Shown here: positions 48,723 through 61,376 of the stretch, one piece after another
Numbering within the stretch: position 1 is the first letter of the stretch
Layout of the letters: the number at the start of each line of letters is the position of its first letter
From: Buddleja alternifolia
Taxonomy: Eukaryota > Streptophyta > Magnoliopsida > Lamiales > Scrophulariaceae
Assembly (NCBI GenBank): GCA_019426215.1
Contig: CM033395.1
Location: 1,867,501-1,931,500 of the forward strand
Direction of reading: 5' to 3'
DNA length: 64,000 nucleotides
The notes under the pieces: generated by a model
Databases searched by the model: none
Told to the model about the DNA's origin: nothing
The model's input: only the letters and a program-made list of their open reading frames with translations
Translations under genes and position numbers: made by a program

Positions 48723-51081
48723 GTTGGGATAATAGAGCCGGATCAAAAAGAGGGTCGAAACAAGTAGAAACATGAAGAAAATGTGAAATAAGGGCCAAAA
48801 CAGGCGTTCGAGGAGGCAACGTCGCGGCGTCTTGGTGAATTTGACGGAACGCTGCGGCATCCATTGCAATGAGGAACATCGTGGCGCTCTGGCGACGAAT
48901 GTCGCGGTGTTCGCTGCAGAGGAGGAATTAGTGAACGCCGCGACGTTCGACAACGAGATGGGAGTTTCCTTGTGTGAAAATGAATCAGTTTTGGCAGATT
49001 TTTGGGGCTTTTTCATGGGTGATTTGTTTCCCAATTTACTTAGACCTATTCCCTTGTAATTAGAATTGTGATTCCTTATTTATTAGGGTTTAGACTTCTC
49101 CACCATTATAAATATGTGAACTCATTTTTTAATTATAAGATTGACTCAGAGAAATAAAAATGTAGTCTAAGTTGGCTCGTGGATGTAGGAAGTTTGTTGA
49201 CCCGCGTTAAATTCTCGTGGTCATTCTTCCATACTTTCCGTTTTTATATTTTTCTTGATTATTTTTTCGTACTCCGATGCCACCATTCCTAACAACTGGT
49301 ATCAGAGTCATATGTTGTAGATTTAGAAGAGCTCCTAGATCTAGATCTATGGGGAAACGCTTGGGTTAGCGCAAATTTTGTCGTGGGAATGATGGTAGGA
49401 GAAGAAGAAATAATCAAGCTTGACAGTTTCTTTGCAAGTAACACGAATTGAGGTTATGGTGAAGTTGGGGAAGATGCTAGGAAAGAATGGGATCAGTTAG
49501 ATCACCATCAGTAAAAGAGTAATCCTATTTAAACAAAGATCCTGATGCCAGCAGATAGGCAGATCCGCAGTAGCAGAGGTAGATTTGTGTTACCAGGAAG
49601 GTAGACATGAAGCCAGTGGGAGCAGTTGCAGTGCCGGTGGCTGATCTATAGAGCCAAAGGTTAAACGATAGATTTGTATTGCCAAGAGGATTGAACGAGT
49701 TGCTAGAGACTGGAGGGGCAGAGTTACGGTGCCAAAAAGCAAATCCACAGAGCTAGAGGTTAGAAAGGCAGTATTTGTAGCTGAGAGGGCAGCACCCTGT
49801 AGTCGAGAGCCCAAAGGATAGGATTTTAAAGGCAGATCCACGTAGAGAGAAACCATGAAGTAGAGTCATGACGTCAGGGGGGCAGGCGTGGAGCCAAAAC
49901 TTATGGAGGCAGGATGCGAAGCCAGTTAGACACATTTGCGGAGCCATGATTTTTTGGCAGAAGGGTGTGACATGGCTCGTTTAGTAAGAGCATCAAGCAG
50001 ATATGTGGGTGACCCGAGTTAGCCATTGAAAAATCAATTGTTGGCAGTTGGATCAGACACAGCTCACGCAGGGGGCATGGAGCAAAAGTGTGAGGGATCC
50101 GGAATTGCAATTGAAAATGTCCTTGGTGTAAGGATGTTAGTAGGCGGGTTGACCTAGGTGGTTTTGGGTGTGAGACATGTTTCAAGTTTCTTGGGGGTAA
50201 CCTATATCCTAGGGTCAGTTATAGGGTCAATTGGATCGAGAGGGATATGCCACAATCTTTAGGAGTTGGATGATCACCAAAATAATAGGATAGTGGGGAG
50301 GGTTCAAAGAGGAGGGAACAATGTCACAGTGAGAGTCCGTCAAGTGGGAGACACTAGGGGCGGATGGATTGACGAGGCATGGGATGTCTCGGGTTTGATC
50401 TCCATTAGATTTGAGGATGTGCTAACAAGATTAAAATTCACTTGGGAAAAGTGAAATGATTGTTCAAGTTGAGTTCGAGGGTATTTTGATAAGTCTCCTA
50501 GTGGGAGATTGTTGGGATAGTGGAGCCAGATTTAAGAGAGGGTCGAAGTAAGTGGAAACAGGAAGAAAAGATGAAAAATGGGTCAGAACAGGCGTTCGAG
50601 GAGGCAACGCCGCTGCGTAGGAGGATGAATGTCGCGGCGTCCGTGGCAGTGTGGAACGCCGCAGCATTCTGGAAACAAACGCCGCGGCGTTCGCGACAGA
50701 GACGGAATTAGTGAACGCCGCGGCGTTTGGCAGCGAGATGGGAGTTTCCTTGTGAGAAAAGGAATGAATTTTGGCAGATTTTTGGGGCTCTTTCATGGGT
50801 GGTTTGTGATTTGTTTCCTAGTTTACTTAGACCTATACCATTGTAATTAGGATTGTGATTCCTTATTTGTTAGGATTTAGATTTCTCCATCAATATAAAT
50901 ATGCAAACCCATCTTGTAATTATAAGATTGACTCGGAGAAATAAAGATTTAGTCTAGGTTGGCACCAGAATATAGTCACTTCACCAAACCACGTTAAATT
51001 CTCGTGTTCATTCTTTCATGGTTCTCATTTTTATATCTTTTTCGATTATTTTTTCGTGCACTGATGCGACCATTTCTAATA
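48723..51081 (+). mobile_element. non-coding LTR retrotransposon (copia-like ends, 2359 bp)
   Basis: LTRs 48723-49294 and 50510-51081 are both 572 bp. They begin TGTTGGGATA and end CCTAACA or TCTAATA. A primer site ACTGGTATCAGAGTCA follows the first LTR and a purine tract AGTGGGAGA precedes the second, both of copia type. The 1215-bp interior has no protease, integrase or RT. No matching target duplication was found (GAAAT on the left, TAAAA on the right). Confidence 0.88.
50600..50735. repeat. CpG palindrome cluster in the LTR
   Basis: Five close versions of the 15-bp near-palindrome AACGCCGCGGCGTTC lie in the right LTR. The homologous block of the left LTR (48800-48965) has more decayed copies (AACGTCGCGGCGTC, AACGCCGCGACGTTC). 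They sit in the 5' part of the LTR, where promoter elements are expected. Confidence 0.65.
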
Positions 51082-53500
51082 TAAAATAACTACTTAGAGA
51101 ATCTTTGATCTGAAATTTCTCTGAATATATAGTATTTCTTTTCAAGTTTTAGTTTAAACACAAAATCGCTTTTTTATTTACATCGCAAGAAGTGAGAGGT
51201 GCATACAGGAGCAACACGGCGTTTTACGTCCTCCAAAATTCGGCTACGAATTGTCGTTTCTTTGTTGTCGTGGATTAGTTAATTTGACTACTTTTCACAT
51301 TGTATAATAATAAAATTATTCATTAGGTTTAAAGAACATTTCATACTCTTAAGTACCATTACATATATTTCAATATTACATACGTTGAAATATTAATCAC
51401 TGGTCACCGTTTTAACTGGATCATTTTAGGAGTACTGTGACTTCAAGTTTCGGGTAATTTCCACTTTTCTACATGTATATGTTCATATGAAGCTCACATA
51501 TATATATTTATATGTGTGGTGGAGATCAACCCGGGACTTGGAGACTCAAATATTAAACTTTAAATAATTAATAAGCTACATTCAACCTATTAGAGAACAA
51601 ATTCTATAAGCAATTTTTCGAAGCTAGACTCAAGAATTAATATTCACGAATATTATCCTGTTAATATTCTATAAGCAATTTAACAAATTTTCTCTCAAAT
51701 TACTCTGCATTCACCAGATCGCACACACTCACACTTGAAACCACATTAAAAATCTAGGAAACAAGAGATAATACAATTCATTCGCATTATAGATCAACTA
51801 AATTCAAGATAATAATACAATTCCGTAATAATACAAAAAACGTGCAATTAGTTAGTAAAAGGAATTTATCGGTATCACCCTAACCAAATAAATCCAACGG
51901 TGATGAATCAATACATTGAAAATCAGTGATTAAGAAAACTCACCGCTGCTACAGCTCCACCTAATGCCGCCGCTGACGGAGGTGTTCTTATCTCTCAGCC
52001 ACAATCTTCATTGTGTCGAGCGTGTGGTGCACACAACAAATCGCGATTCTTTGCGCCATTAGCAGGCGAGAGGCGAAGAAACAGAAAGATCAGCGATGTA
52101 CTAGTTGACGGCATCTTCGTCGGAGATAGAAGGATCGTCGGAGGTGGCACTTGCCGGAGATGGTGTTCTTGAGTGGTGTGTGTGCGGTGCGATGTGTGGG
52201 GCGAGAGGGAGGTGTGGGTAGATTTTGGAATTTGGGGCTATATAATTAGAATAAGGGTTTTGGAAAATAATGGCTCTAATTTTTCATTTTTTTTGTCAGA
52301 AATTGGCGCTTTAACTGAGCGCTAATATGTTTTAGTACTAATTTTGATTTTATAAAAAACAAAATAGTCAAGATATATTGGTTTAGTGGTATCCACTTCT
52401 CACTTTATGTGAGAGGTATTGGGTTTGAATCTAGGCTGCCATAAGTTGTGGCTCTCCCCTCCTTTATGGAGCTAGATAGAGTTTTTATGGCTCAAGATTA
52501 TAACTATCAACCCGAGTTTATCGGGCTAGATATGTAGGGTATTCCCTTTCTCTTGAATTAAAAAAAATAAAAAATGGAGAAAAGTTTGCGTATAGTGACA
52601 CTTTCAGTTTCAGATAAGTGAAAGCATAGGGTATTTATCCTTACACAATTGTAAAAATATAAGGGAAAGGTATTGTGTGACCATAAGTCTTTTTTTTTTT
52701 AGTGGTGGTTTTTCATTTGAAAAAGTTAACTATTAGTTTTTCCACTAACGTGTTAACATTTGATGATTCTTGAACTAAATTACATTGAACTTCTTAGATT
52801 ATGATTTAAATTTTTATATAAAATAAATATTTGGGTTATTCTAATACAAACATTGTACTAATTACAATTTTAATTTGACTTTTGCATTTTTTAATATATT
52901 TTTAGAAAATGTTTTATTTCTATGTTACACCTTGTTATTATTAACATAATATTACACTTAAATATTTTAGTATGCGTCATATTATTCAGTTCATTTTAAT
53001 TATCCGACATTCGAGATGCACTCAGTATGGACTCAAATTATCCTATTTTAAATCGAGTTAAAAAGAGTATACTAAATTCGATTTTATCATCAGTCATTTC
53101 AAACTTGAACTCTAAACTTTAAATACAATTCGAATTTCGATTGTCTTTAAATTACCATAATTTAATATTGATTTTATTTACAGGTTATTTAATTTTTTCA
53201 TTAAATGAATAATTCTGGGAAAAATAATCGTTGTTGAAGAATAATCAGTACTTCTTTAATATTTTGTGCACATGAACTATAACAATTGACATATTATATG
53301 ATCAATCTCAATTTTAACGTTAAACCTTGGGCCCAAACCCTAAACCCTAAACTCTAAATCATGAGTTTCATAACATTCAAGGAAAATTCAAAACTAACAA
53401 TTATTATATACAAATTTGCTGAAATGGGTGAACGAAACATTAAGGGAAACCCAGCTGAAAAATGAGAGGGAAAGGAGGGTGTGAAAATTGAAAAGAATCT
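51082..53500. other. no gene seen, apart from a SINE
   Basis: 51930-52210 is GC-richer and could be the 5' part of a lost gene, but no reading frame survives. The rest is AT-rich. Confidence 0.35.
52374..52575 (+). mobile_element. tRNA-derived SINE
   Basis: TTGGTTTAGTGGTATCCACTT (A box) and TTGGGTTTGAATCT (B box) are about 40 bp apart. A tRNA-unrelated body of about 110 bp follows, then an A-rich tail (AAAAAAAATAAAAAA). Target duplication not clear. Confidence 0.6.
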
Positions 53501-53529
53501 GATTAAAACAAATTATTTATATAATTAGT

Positions 53530-53901
53530 TCAGAATATAGGCACCTAGTTGCTCGCCAATGCGAAATAGCAAAAATACGTATTCTATTGTAACAAATACA
53601 AACGTTACAGAAGTTTTTTAAGGGTAACAAAATTTGATCTGTTACAATATAATAAATATGTCGTTACAATAAACGTAATTTGTGATGAGTCTTACTTTAC
53701 ATAACGACATTTTGTTGTCCTCACTAAAGAATATATTTGGTGACGATTTTTGACTTTTAGTAACCAAAATTTGTGTTTGTTACAAGAGAGTGAACTTTTT
53801 CGTGACAACAACTATATTTCGTTACAAAAAAGTTAGCTTTTGTGTGGACTTATGGTCTCCTTACAATTGTTTCGTCAAAATAAGTGCATTTTTTTGTAGT
53901 G
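53530..53901. mobile_element. CACTA element terminus
   Basis: Ends GCATTTTTTTGTAGTG at 53901, the inverse of CACTACAAAAAAATGC. The preceding 370 bp carry many GTTACAA/TTGTAAC and CGTTAC motifs in both directions, typical of CACTA subterminal repeats. The other end was not found. Confidence 0.6.
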
Positions 53902-54279
53902 AATTTTAGTAAAAACAAAAATGAAAATTTTCTGAAAAAATCGAATTTTTGATGAAATTGAATTTAAGGAATTCTGAAAATTTTGGGCTGCTTTAAAATT
54001 TCTGAAAAATCGTTTTCCCTGTGAATCTGAAATTTTTGAATTTTGAGATTCTTCATCCTTGATTGAACGGAAGTGACCGGAGTACGGCGGCGGAAGTTCG
54101 CGCAACGCGCCGCCGTGACATGCTACGAAGAGCTGTTGTTCGCTTCTTTTCGGATCTGTTGAAAGAAGAGGAAACGACGGTGAATCGCCATTGTTCTTCT
54201 GATCAGAAAATAGGGTGCTGTTCACCGCCATAAATTGCGCAGGAGTTGCAGTTGAATTTGGACGAATTGTGGGGGTAGT

Positions 54280-54795
54280 TGTTAAGAACTCAGAATTTAA
54301 TAAGAATTGGGTTGGGAAATTGAGAAAAGAAAAGATACAGAAAATGATAGAATAAGAATTGAGAGAGAATTCTGGATAAATGCTAAATTCATTGATGATT
54401 TCATTCTCAGTACAATTGCACTTTTAAAGGAAAAATGATAACAAAGCAATAACAGAAAATATTCCTAACAATCGCAACTAATTTGCAGGTGCTACGTGGC
54501 GAATTCTCATGGGTTCACACCCTGCACATGTGTAGTGGAAAATGGGTGAATCTGGAGCGTTGGTTCTTCATCTGGATCAGCGGTTGTGATTTGTTCTTCA
54601 AGGGTTGAAACGACGTCGCTTGCATGATGATGTGGCTTCTTCTCTTGTTGACAACGCATTAATTGGACGGTGTCGTTTGGATCTTTGTTTGGTATCTTCA
54701 TCGGACGAACTTCTTCTTTTTGATTGATCATACGGTGGAGGTTTTCAATTGGGTTTTTGGACAACATTAAGGATTTGAGATGGTTGTTCATGACA
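54280..54795 (-). repeat. gypsy 3' LTR
   Basis: 516 bp, the same length as 59428-59943 with scattered substitutions. It is downstream in the element's direction and next to the polypurine tract. Confidence 0.93.
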
Positions 54796-54803
54796 TTGCC
54801 CCC

Positions 54804-56323
54804 CTATTGAGAAGATCCTTGTCCGCAAGGATCAAAAGAGGGAAATTTGGCTCTGATATATTGTAAATCTTCCCAAGTAGCTTGATCTGAACCTGAGTAG
54901 ACCCATTGGATGAGTACCTGGGCAATTGGAGAATTGTTGCGAGGAATGATTCGGCGAGCTAAAACAACAGTGGGGTGAATTTGAAAAGTGCCTTGGTGAG
55001 AGATAGTAGGAAACTCGGTAGATGGTGAATGACAATTTCCAATTGTTTTTTTTTTTTTGAAGGAGGGATACGTGGAAGACAGGGTGGATTTGGCTCTCTG
55101 GAGGTAACTGTAAGTGGTAAGCAACTGGACCTGTCTTTTTTATGATGGTGAAAGGGTCATAGTATTTTGGTGCAAGTTTAAAGTGTTTTCTAAGTGAAAT
55201 TGAATTCTGGCGATATGGTTGTAGCTTTAGATATACATTGTCTCCTTCATTGAATTCTCTTTCTGATCTTCCTCTGTCAGCATAGTACTTCATGCAATTC
55301 TGTGCTTGCTCTAAGTTCTCTTAATTGATTCATTTTGCTTCTATCTTGTACCATTTGTGTTGCATCTCTATGCTCAGTGTGTGCATAAGGACCCAGTGTA
55401 ATGTGTGAAAGGGGGTGGCCATAGAGGGCTTGGAAAGGGGTAATTTTCAGACTAGAATGATAATTGGTGTTGTACCAAAACTCAGCTAAAGGTAACCATT
55501 GATTCCATTGTTTAGGTTTCAATTGACACATGCTCCTAAGGTAGGACTTTAGTCATTGGTTAACTCTTTCGGTTTGACCATCATATTGGGGGTGATATGC
55601 AGATGTCATGTCTAAGGAAGTGCCTAACATTTTAAAAAGTGACTTCCAGAAAGTACTAGTGAATAACCTATCTCTATCAGTGACTATGCTTACTGGAAGT
55701 CCATGTAATTTGTAAATATGCTCAAAGAATAATTTAACAAGATCCTCAGAAGTGTAGGGGTGTTTTAGAGAAAGAAAATGTGCATATTTTGTAAATCTGT
55801 CTACAATGACCCAAATAGAAGTCTTGCCATCAGAAGATGGTAAGCTATTTATAAAGTCCATTGTAATGTGTGACCAGGCATGAGCTGGAATTGGAAGTGG
55901 TTGCAACAAGCCTGGATAGGGTGCATTCTCATGTTTGCTTCTTTGGCAAACATCACACTCTTTTACCCATTTAATAATATCATGTTTTAAACTTAGCTAA
56001 TAAAATAACGAACTCACTCTATGATAAGTAGCATTTATACCTAAATGTCCTCCCAATGCAGAATCATGCATGAATTGTATGATTTTTTCTCTCAATTGTC
56101 CACTGTTCCCAATACAGATTCTATTCTGAGTTCTCAACAATCCAGAGTGAAAGGTATACTCTGGATAAGATTCAGTGTTCACTGCTTTCCCTTGAATGAT
56201 AGAACTGTAGTTTGGATCATCCTTGTAACTGTTCTGAATTTCAAGCACCCAAGTAGGAATGGCTGCTGTAATAGGCAGACATTGCCCATCTTGATGTTCC
56301 CTTCTCGAGAGTGCATCAACCAC
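54804..56323 (-). pseudogene. gypsy integrase with chromodomain-like end
   Basis: The zinc region is HDSALGGHLGINATYHRVSS. The core shows MDFINSLPSSDGKTSIWVIVDRFTKYAHF, IVTDRDRLFTSTFW and SAYHPQYDGQTERVNQ (D, D, E). The C-terminus has GDNVYLKLQPYRQ, GPVAYHLQLP and HPVFHVSLLQ. It then has VLIQWVYSGSDQATWEDLQYI, a chromodomain-like motif known to steer chromoviruses to marked chromatin. Three frames are needed to read it all. Confidence 0.9.
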
Positions 56324-56329
56324 TCTGTT

Positions 56330-58263
56330 TTCAACTCCCTTTTATATTGGACCTCATAATCCAATCCCATTAATTTAGAACCCACTTCTGCTGTAATATT
56401 GAATCAATCCTTTGGTCCAGAATGTGTTTAAGGTTCTGTTGGTCAGTCTTAATGATGAAGTGGTTGCCCTGTATGTAGTGTCTTTATTTTGTCATAGCCA
56501 TCAAAATAGCTAGGAACTCTTTCTCATAGATGGATAGAGCTTGGTTCTTTAGGCCTATGGCTTTACTGAAATAGGCAATGGGCTTTTTGTTTTGCATTAA
56601 GACTGCACCAATACCCTTGTCACATGCATCAGTCTCAACTACAAAAGGTTTGGAAAATCTGGTAGAGCAAGTATAGGGGCTAAAGTCATGGCTTTTTTAA
56701 GTGTTTCAAAGGCTAGGGTAGCCTCATTCCCCCACTTAAAACTATTCTTTTTTAGCAGCTCAGTTAGAGGTTTACTAATAAGACCATAATTTTGTATGAA
56801 TTTTCTATAATAACCTGTGAGGCCTAAAAAACCCCTGATGGACTTGACATTATGAGGAATGGGCCGAGTAACCATCCCTTCAATTTTTGAAGGATCTGTG
56901 TCCACACCTTGTTCAGAAATCAAGTGACCAAGGTACTTAATTGTAGTTTGACCAAAGCTACATTTACTCAGTTTAGCAAACAACTGATGTTTTGTGAGTA
57001 TATTCAAAACTTGAGTGAGATGCTGTAAATGATCACTCCAGTTTTTAATATATACTAAGATATCATCAAAAATCACTAGGACAGTCTATCTTAAGTATTC
57101 CTAAAAAATTTGATTCATTAAAGCTTGAAAAGTAGAAGGTGCATTGCACAATCCAAAGGGCATGACTAAAAATTCATAGTGGCCCTGGTGTGTGATAAAA
57201 CTGGTTTTATATATATCATCCTTGCTCATCCTAATCTGAAAATATCCAGATCTGAGATCTATTTTTGAAAAATATTTGGCATTATGCAACTCATCTAGCA
57301 ACTAATCAATAATAGGTATGGGAAAATTATTTTTTACAGTTAGACTATTGAGATATCTGTAGTCAACACAGAGTCTCCACCCCCTATCTTTTTTCTTAAC
57401 CAAGAGTACTGGCGAGAAGAAAGGACTCTGGCTAGGCCTAATGATCCCAGAATCCAACATACCCTTGACAATCTGTTCAATCTCAGCTTTCTGAGCATAA
57501 GGGTACATGTAAGGATATTGTTTCTTGGGATAGCCTGGGGAGTTAAAACAATTTTGTGTTCAATGTTTCTCTGTGGGGGCAACTCAGTAGGTTCAACAAA
57601 AATATCCTGATAGTGAGATAACAACTAAGTAATCTCTCTATCATACACTGGTTGATTTATGTTCTGCCCAGATACAGAGAAAAGTTGACCAATAAGATTG
57701 AAATTTTTTCCTTTGAAAAGCTTAGTAAGGGTAGTGGCAGAGATTAATTTTAACTCTCGAACCTCTGTTATAGCTTTCATGGCTATTTTCTTTCCATTTC
57801 TTGAAATTGTGATTTTCATATTGTGGTAATCAAACTCAACAGGACTGTTAAGTCTGAGCTAATCACCACCTAAAACCATGTCACAACCCCCTAACTTGAT
57901 GATTCTAATAGGATATGTGAACTTATGACCTTGTATAGTCCAAGTGAAATCAGGACTAATGGTCCTGCTGACCATTTTGCTACCATCAGCAACACTTACC
58001 ATCATAGGTGTAGTGTATTCAAGGGTACAGCCCAGCTGTTTGGCAGTGGTTTCATCTAAGAAACAGTGAGTGCTTCCACTGTCTATGATGATTTGGATGT
58101 CTTTATGGTTAAAATAACCCTTGGCCCTTAAAGTGTTCATGTATGTGTTACCAGACAAGGCATTTAAGGATATAGTCATGTCATCTATTAAGACTTCCTC
58201 ACTCCTTTCATCATGACAAACTGAGTCATGTTGATAGGCCATTTCTTCTTCTTCTGACATCAT
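56330..58263 (-). pseudogene. gypsy protease, reverse transcriptase and RNase H
   Basis: The protease shows IIIDSGSTHCFLD (DSG). RT shows [51 protein letters not shown] and FDDILVY. Then LGHLISEQGV and SIRGFLGLTGYYRKFI lead into RNase H. Breaks: a TAG within PIID-stop-LLDEL near 57301, another stop near 57625, and a frame change before FDD. Confidence 0.9.
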
Positions 58264-58264
58264 T

Positions 58265-59258
58265 AAAAAGATTTGTCTATTATTTCACCTATGACCAATT
58301 GTAAAGACTTCATCACAATTATAGCACAAGTTCTTTTCTCGCCTAGCTCTCATTTCAGTTGTTGTTAATAGTTTTCTGGGGGTTTGAGTGGTTTCAGTGT
58401 TTGGTTTATTTGGAGGTTTGGTGGTATCATGAATTTTCTGGGTGGGGGGTTCAGGTTCAGAGGGTTAGGCTTATAAGGTGGTTTGGTATTGGTTATGGTT
58501 CTGTGACTGTGGTTAGCCCTTTTGAGGATAGCTTCTACAGTTGTTTCTTGATTTTTGGCAAGAGCTACAGCTTGGTGAAAACTCCCAGGTTTCATTGACA
58601 TCACTCCCCCCCCCCAATTATATCTTCCCTTAAACCACTAATAAAGCTAGCTAAGAAAAATTCTTCAGGAAAATCTTTATTGAAAATTAACATATGAGAA
58701 TTTAGTTCTTCAAACCTTTCCAGATAGCTGGATACACTTCCTGTTTGTTGTGGTTTGTTAAAGTCCCCAACTATCATGTTTGGTTCATGATCATCAAACC
58801 TCTCCAAAACTGCAGTGATGAATTGAGCCATGTTGGTAAATCAGCCCCTTCCACAAAGCCTTGAAACCACATATAAGCTTTCCCATCTAAATGAACTGCA
58901 ACCAGTGGGACTTTTTGATCTTCTGGAATTGTGGATATGATCTGAAAATACCTATTACACCTTATGATCCAATTTCTGGGATTATCACCTTCGAATCTGG
59001 GAAAATCAAATATAGGGAAAGGGTTATGGTGGTTTGGATTTGGGGTTTCTGTGATGATGTTTGGTGGTGGGGGGGGGGGGGGGGGGGGGGGTTATTTGAG
59101 CTGGAACCTCTTTCAAAGTGGGCTTGTAATCCTTTCCCTAAAATGGATTTATTCCTATTATAACCTTGCATTTGTTCTACCATAGTTTGAAGCTGTTGCT
59201 GAATCATCTTATGGTTATTTTTCGTGACTTCTTCGATTTCAGATTGGGCTAAGCTCAT
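58265..59258 (-). pseudogene. gypsy gag
   Basis: ATG at 59256-59258. Coiled-coil N-terminus, a polyproline tract from a G/C homopolymer at about 59069-59090, the capsid region FNKPQQTGSVSSYLERFEEL and FFLASFISGLREDI, and a CCHC-type knuckle start CYNCDEVFTIGHR. Frame breaks occur near the homopolymer and around 58615, where another C run lies. Confidence 0.85.
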
Positions 59259-59427
59259 CTATTCAAATTCCCATGAAAATAAGCCTCAGTGGATAGTCTT
59301 TGAGCTCGTTCTTCCATTAACAAAACCTCTTGTTTCTTTTGTGCTTCTATTACATCCTTGAATATAGTGGAATCTGCCATATTAGGTATTCAATTCGTCC
59401 GAAGGATCGAATGCTCTGAGTACCAAA

Positions 59428-59943
59428 TGTTAAGAACTCAGAATTTAATAAGAATTGGGTTGGGAAATTGAGAAAAGAAAAGATACAGAAAATGATAGAA
59501 TAAGAATTGAAAGAGAATTCTGGATAAATGCTAAATTCATTAATGATTTCATTCTCAGTACAATTGCACTTTTAAAGGAAAAATGACTACAAAGCAATAA
59601 CAGAAAATATTCCTAACAATCGCAACTAATTTGCAGGTGATACATGGCGGATTCTCATGGGTTCACACCTTGCGCATGTTTAGTGGAAAATGGGTGAATC
59701 TGGAGCGTTGGATCTTTGTTTGGATCTGCGGTAGTGATTTTTTCTTCAAGGGTTGAAATGACGTCGCTTGCATGATGATGGGGCTTATTCTCCTGTTGCC
59801 AATGCATTAATTGAACGGTGTCGTTTGGATCTTTGTTTGGTATCTTCATCGGATGAACTTTTTCTTTTTGATTGATCATACGGTGGAGGTTTTCAATTGG
59901 GTTTTTGAACAAAATTAGGGATTTGAGATGGTTGTTCGTCACA
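59428..59943 (-). repeat. gypsy 5' LTR
   Basis: 516 bp, upstream in the element's direction and next to the primer-binding site. Followed at 59944 by the GTAGT duplication. Confidence 0.93.
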
Positions 59944-60229
59944 GTAGTATCGCCGCTGAATGTGGGGGTAATATCGCCGCTAATTGCAGTCAGAGTTGAC
60001 CGAAATTTTAATCAAACATGGCAGCTGCGAGTTTTGAATACGACGGCAGCTCTTCGCTGATCTGGCGGTTGCGATGGTGGTGTAGATTCCAGTTGAGGCG
60101 GCGGCGTGAGGCTCTGACTGCCATGACCGGAGACATAGCCGGCGCTCTCATTGCTGGCGATGGCGGCGCGCAATGAGGAAACAGGAAGATGAAGGAGGCG
60201 GGCTGCATATGGGCTAGGGTAAATTTTTT

Positions 60230-60500
60230 ATGTGTTGAGCCGAGCCCAACACATATTAAATTATGTGTTGGGCTTGGTCCAATACATTTTTAATTAATAG
60301 GGAGTTGGGCTTGACCCACTCGAATTAATTAATTAAAAGCCCAAGCTGATTTATTAATTAAAAGGGAATGAGCTTGGCCCACTTGGATTAATTAAATAAA
60401 TGCCCAAGTTGATTTATTAATTAAAAGGGAATTGGGCTTGGCCCAACTCGGATTAATTAAAAAAATGGCCCATCTGATTATTTTGGAAATGGATGTGTTG
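60230..60500. repeat. tandem repeat, about 63-bp unit, about 3 copies
   Basis: The unit contains GATTTATTAATTAAAAGGGA and TTGGGCTTGGCCCAACTCG-like text, with drift. Part of a low-complexity region that may belong to a minus-oriented copia LTR beginning at TGTTGGGAATGCTAGTATCA (complement of 60736-60755). Confidence 0.5.
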
Positions 60501-60861
60501 GCTTAGCCCAACACTTTGTATTTAAATCAACATGGGTTTATTTGGGTTGACCTAATGCTATCCATTTCATTTGAATTGGTAAAGACCAAATACCAAATAT
60601 TAATTGGATCCTTCTTCTTCTAAATAAAGTTTTCAATAAAGTTAAATAGAATTTAATTTATAATAAATTAAATTGGATTTGATTTATATTAAATTAAATT
60701 GGAAATCCGGATATGTTTTATTTTCCGCTGAGCATGATACTAGCATTCCCAACATTTTTATGATTTATTTAGAATTTGTGGTGCTTGTTTAATTTATCCC
60801 TAAAATTATTTTCAAATAATAGGGTTTATTGTCGAATTTTAGTTTAGAAAGTAGAATTTTA

Positions 60862-61373
60862 GGCCTTGTTTGTTTATGTTTTCAAATTCCATTTTCAATA
60901 TTTTGAATCACAAAATTCTAAAAATCCATAACACAAACCATTTTCATTTAAATTCTACTTAACCTTTTCAATTTCCCATATAACTACCTATCACTCACTA
61001 TATCAATCATTTCACACATTTATCAATCAACATCATTTCCTCCAATCATTACTTTTCTATTCAATCTTCCACTTTTACTATATATTAATAATAAATTTCA
61101 AATTTCAAATTTCAAATTTCAAATTTCAAAATATATTAATATTAAATTAACTTTATATATCTATCTATCTTATTCTATTATTTATTTATTCACATAATCA
61201 TTACACAAATAACTAACTCAATTATATTATTCATATTTTATAAATCTCAACCACTATTTAAAAACATAAACAAACACAACAAACATCACATCAATTCTCA
61301 CACGAATCCATGTAGTACGCATTCCCCGAGAAATTTTCAGAATTTCATCTCAAAAACATAAACAAACAGAGCC
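60862..61373. mobile_element. Tourist-like (PIF/Harbinger) MITE, TSD TTA (512 bp)
   Basis: The ends are GGCCTTGTTTGTTTATGTTT and, inverted, GGCTCTGTTTGTTTATGTTT. TTA lies on both sides (60859-60861 and 61374-61376). The interior is AT-rich with an AATTTCA microsatellite near 61090-61130. No coding. Confidence 0.8.
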
Positions 61374-61376
61374 TTA

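Larger units (their letters stand above)
54280..59943 (-). mobile_element. Ty3/gypsy chromovirus-like retrotransposon, 5664 bp, TSD GTAGT
   Basis: GTAGT at 54275-54279 and 59944-59948. LTRs 54280-54795 and 59428-59943 are both 516 bp (TGTTAAGAAC to TGACA/TCACA) and look well over 90% alike. On the minus strand the primer site is TGGTACTCAGAGC (59408-59427 region) and the purine tract AATAGGGGGGCAA (54796-54808). Domain order gag, PR, RT, RNase H, INT, chromodomain defines Ty3. Stops and frame changes make it defective. Confidence 0.95.

Noticed and set aside
53875..54231. 118-codon minus-strand frame beginning MAVNSTLFSDQKN
   Set aside because: It runs into the CACTA terminus, has no recognisable domain and has no continuation past the gypsy insertion. 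It could be a lost first exon, but this cannot be supported.
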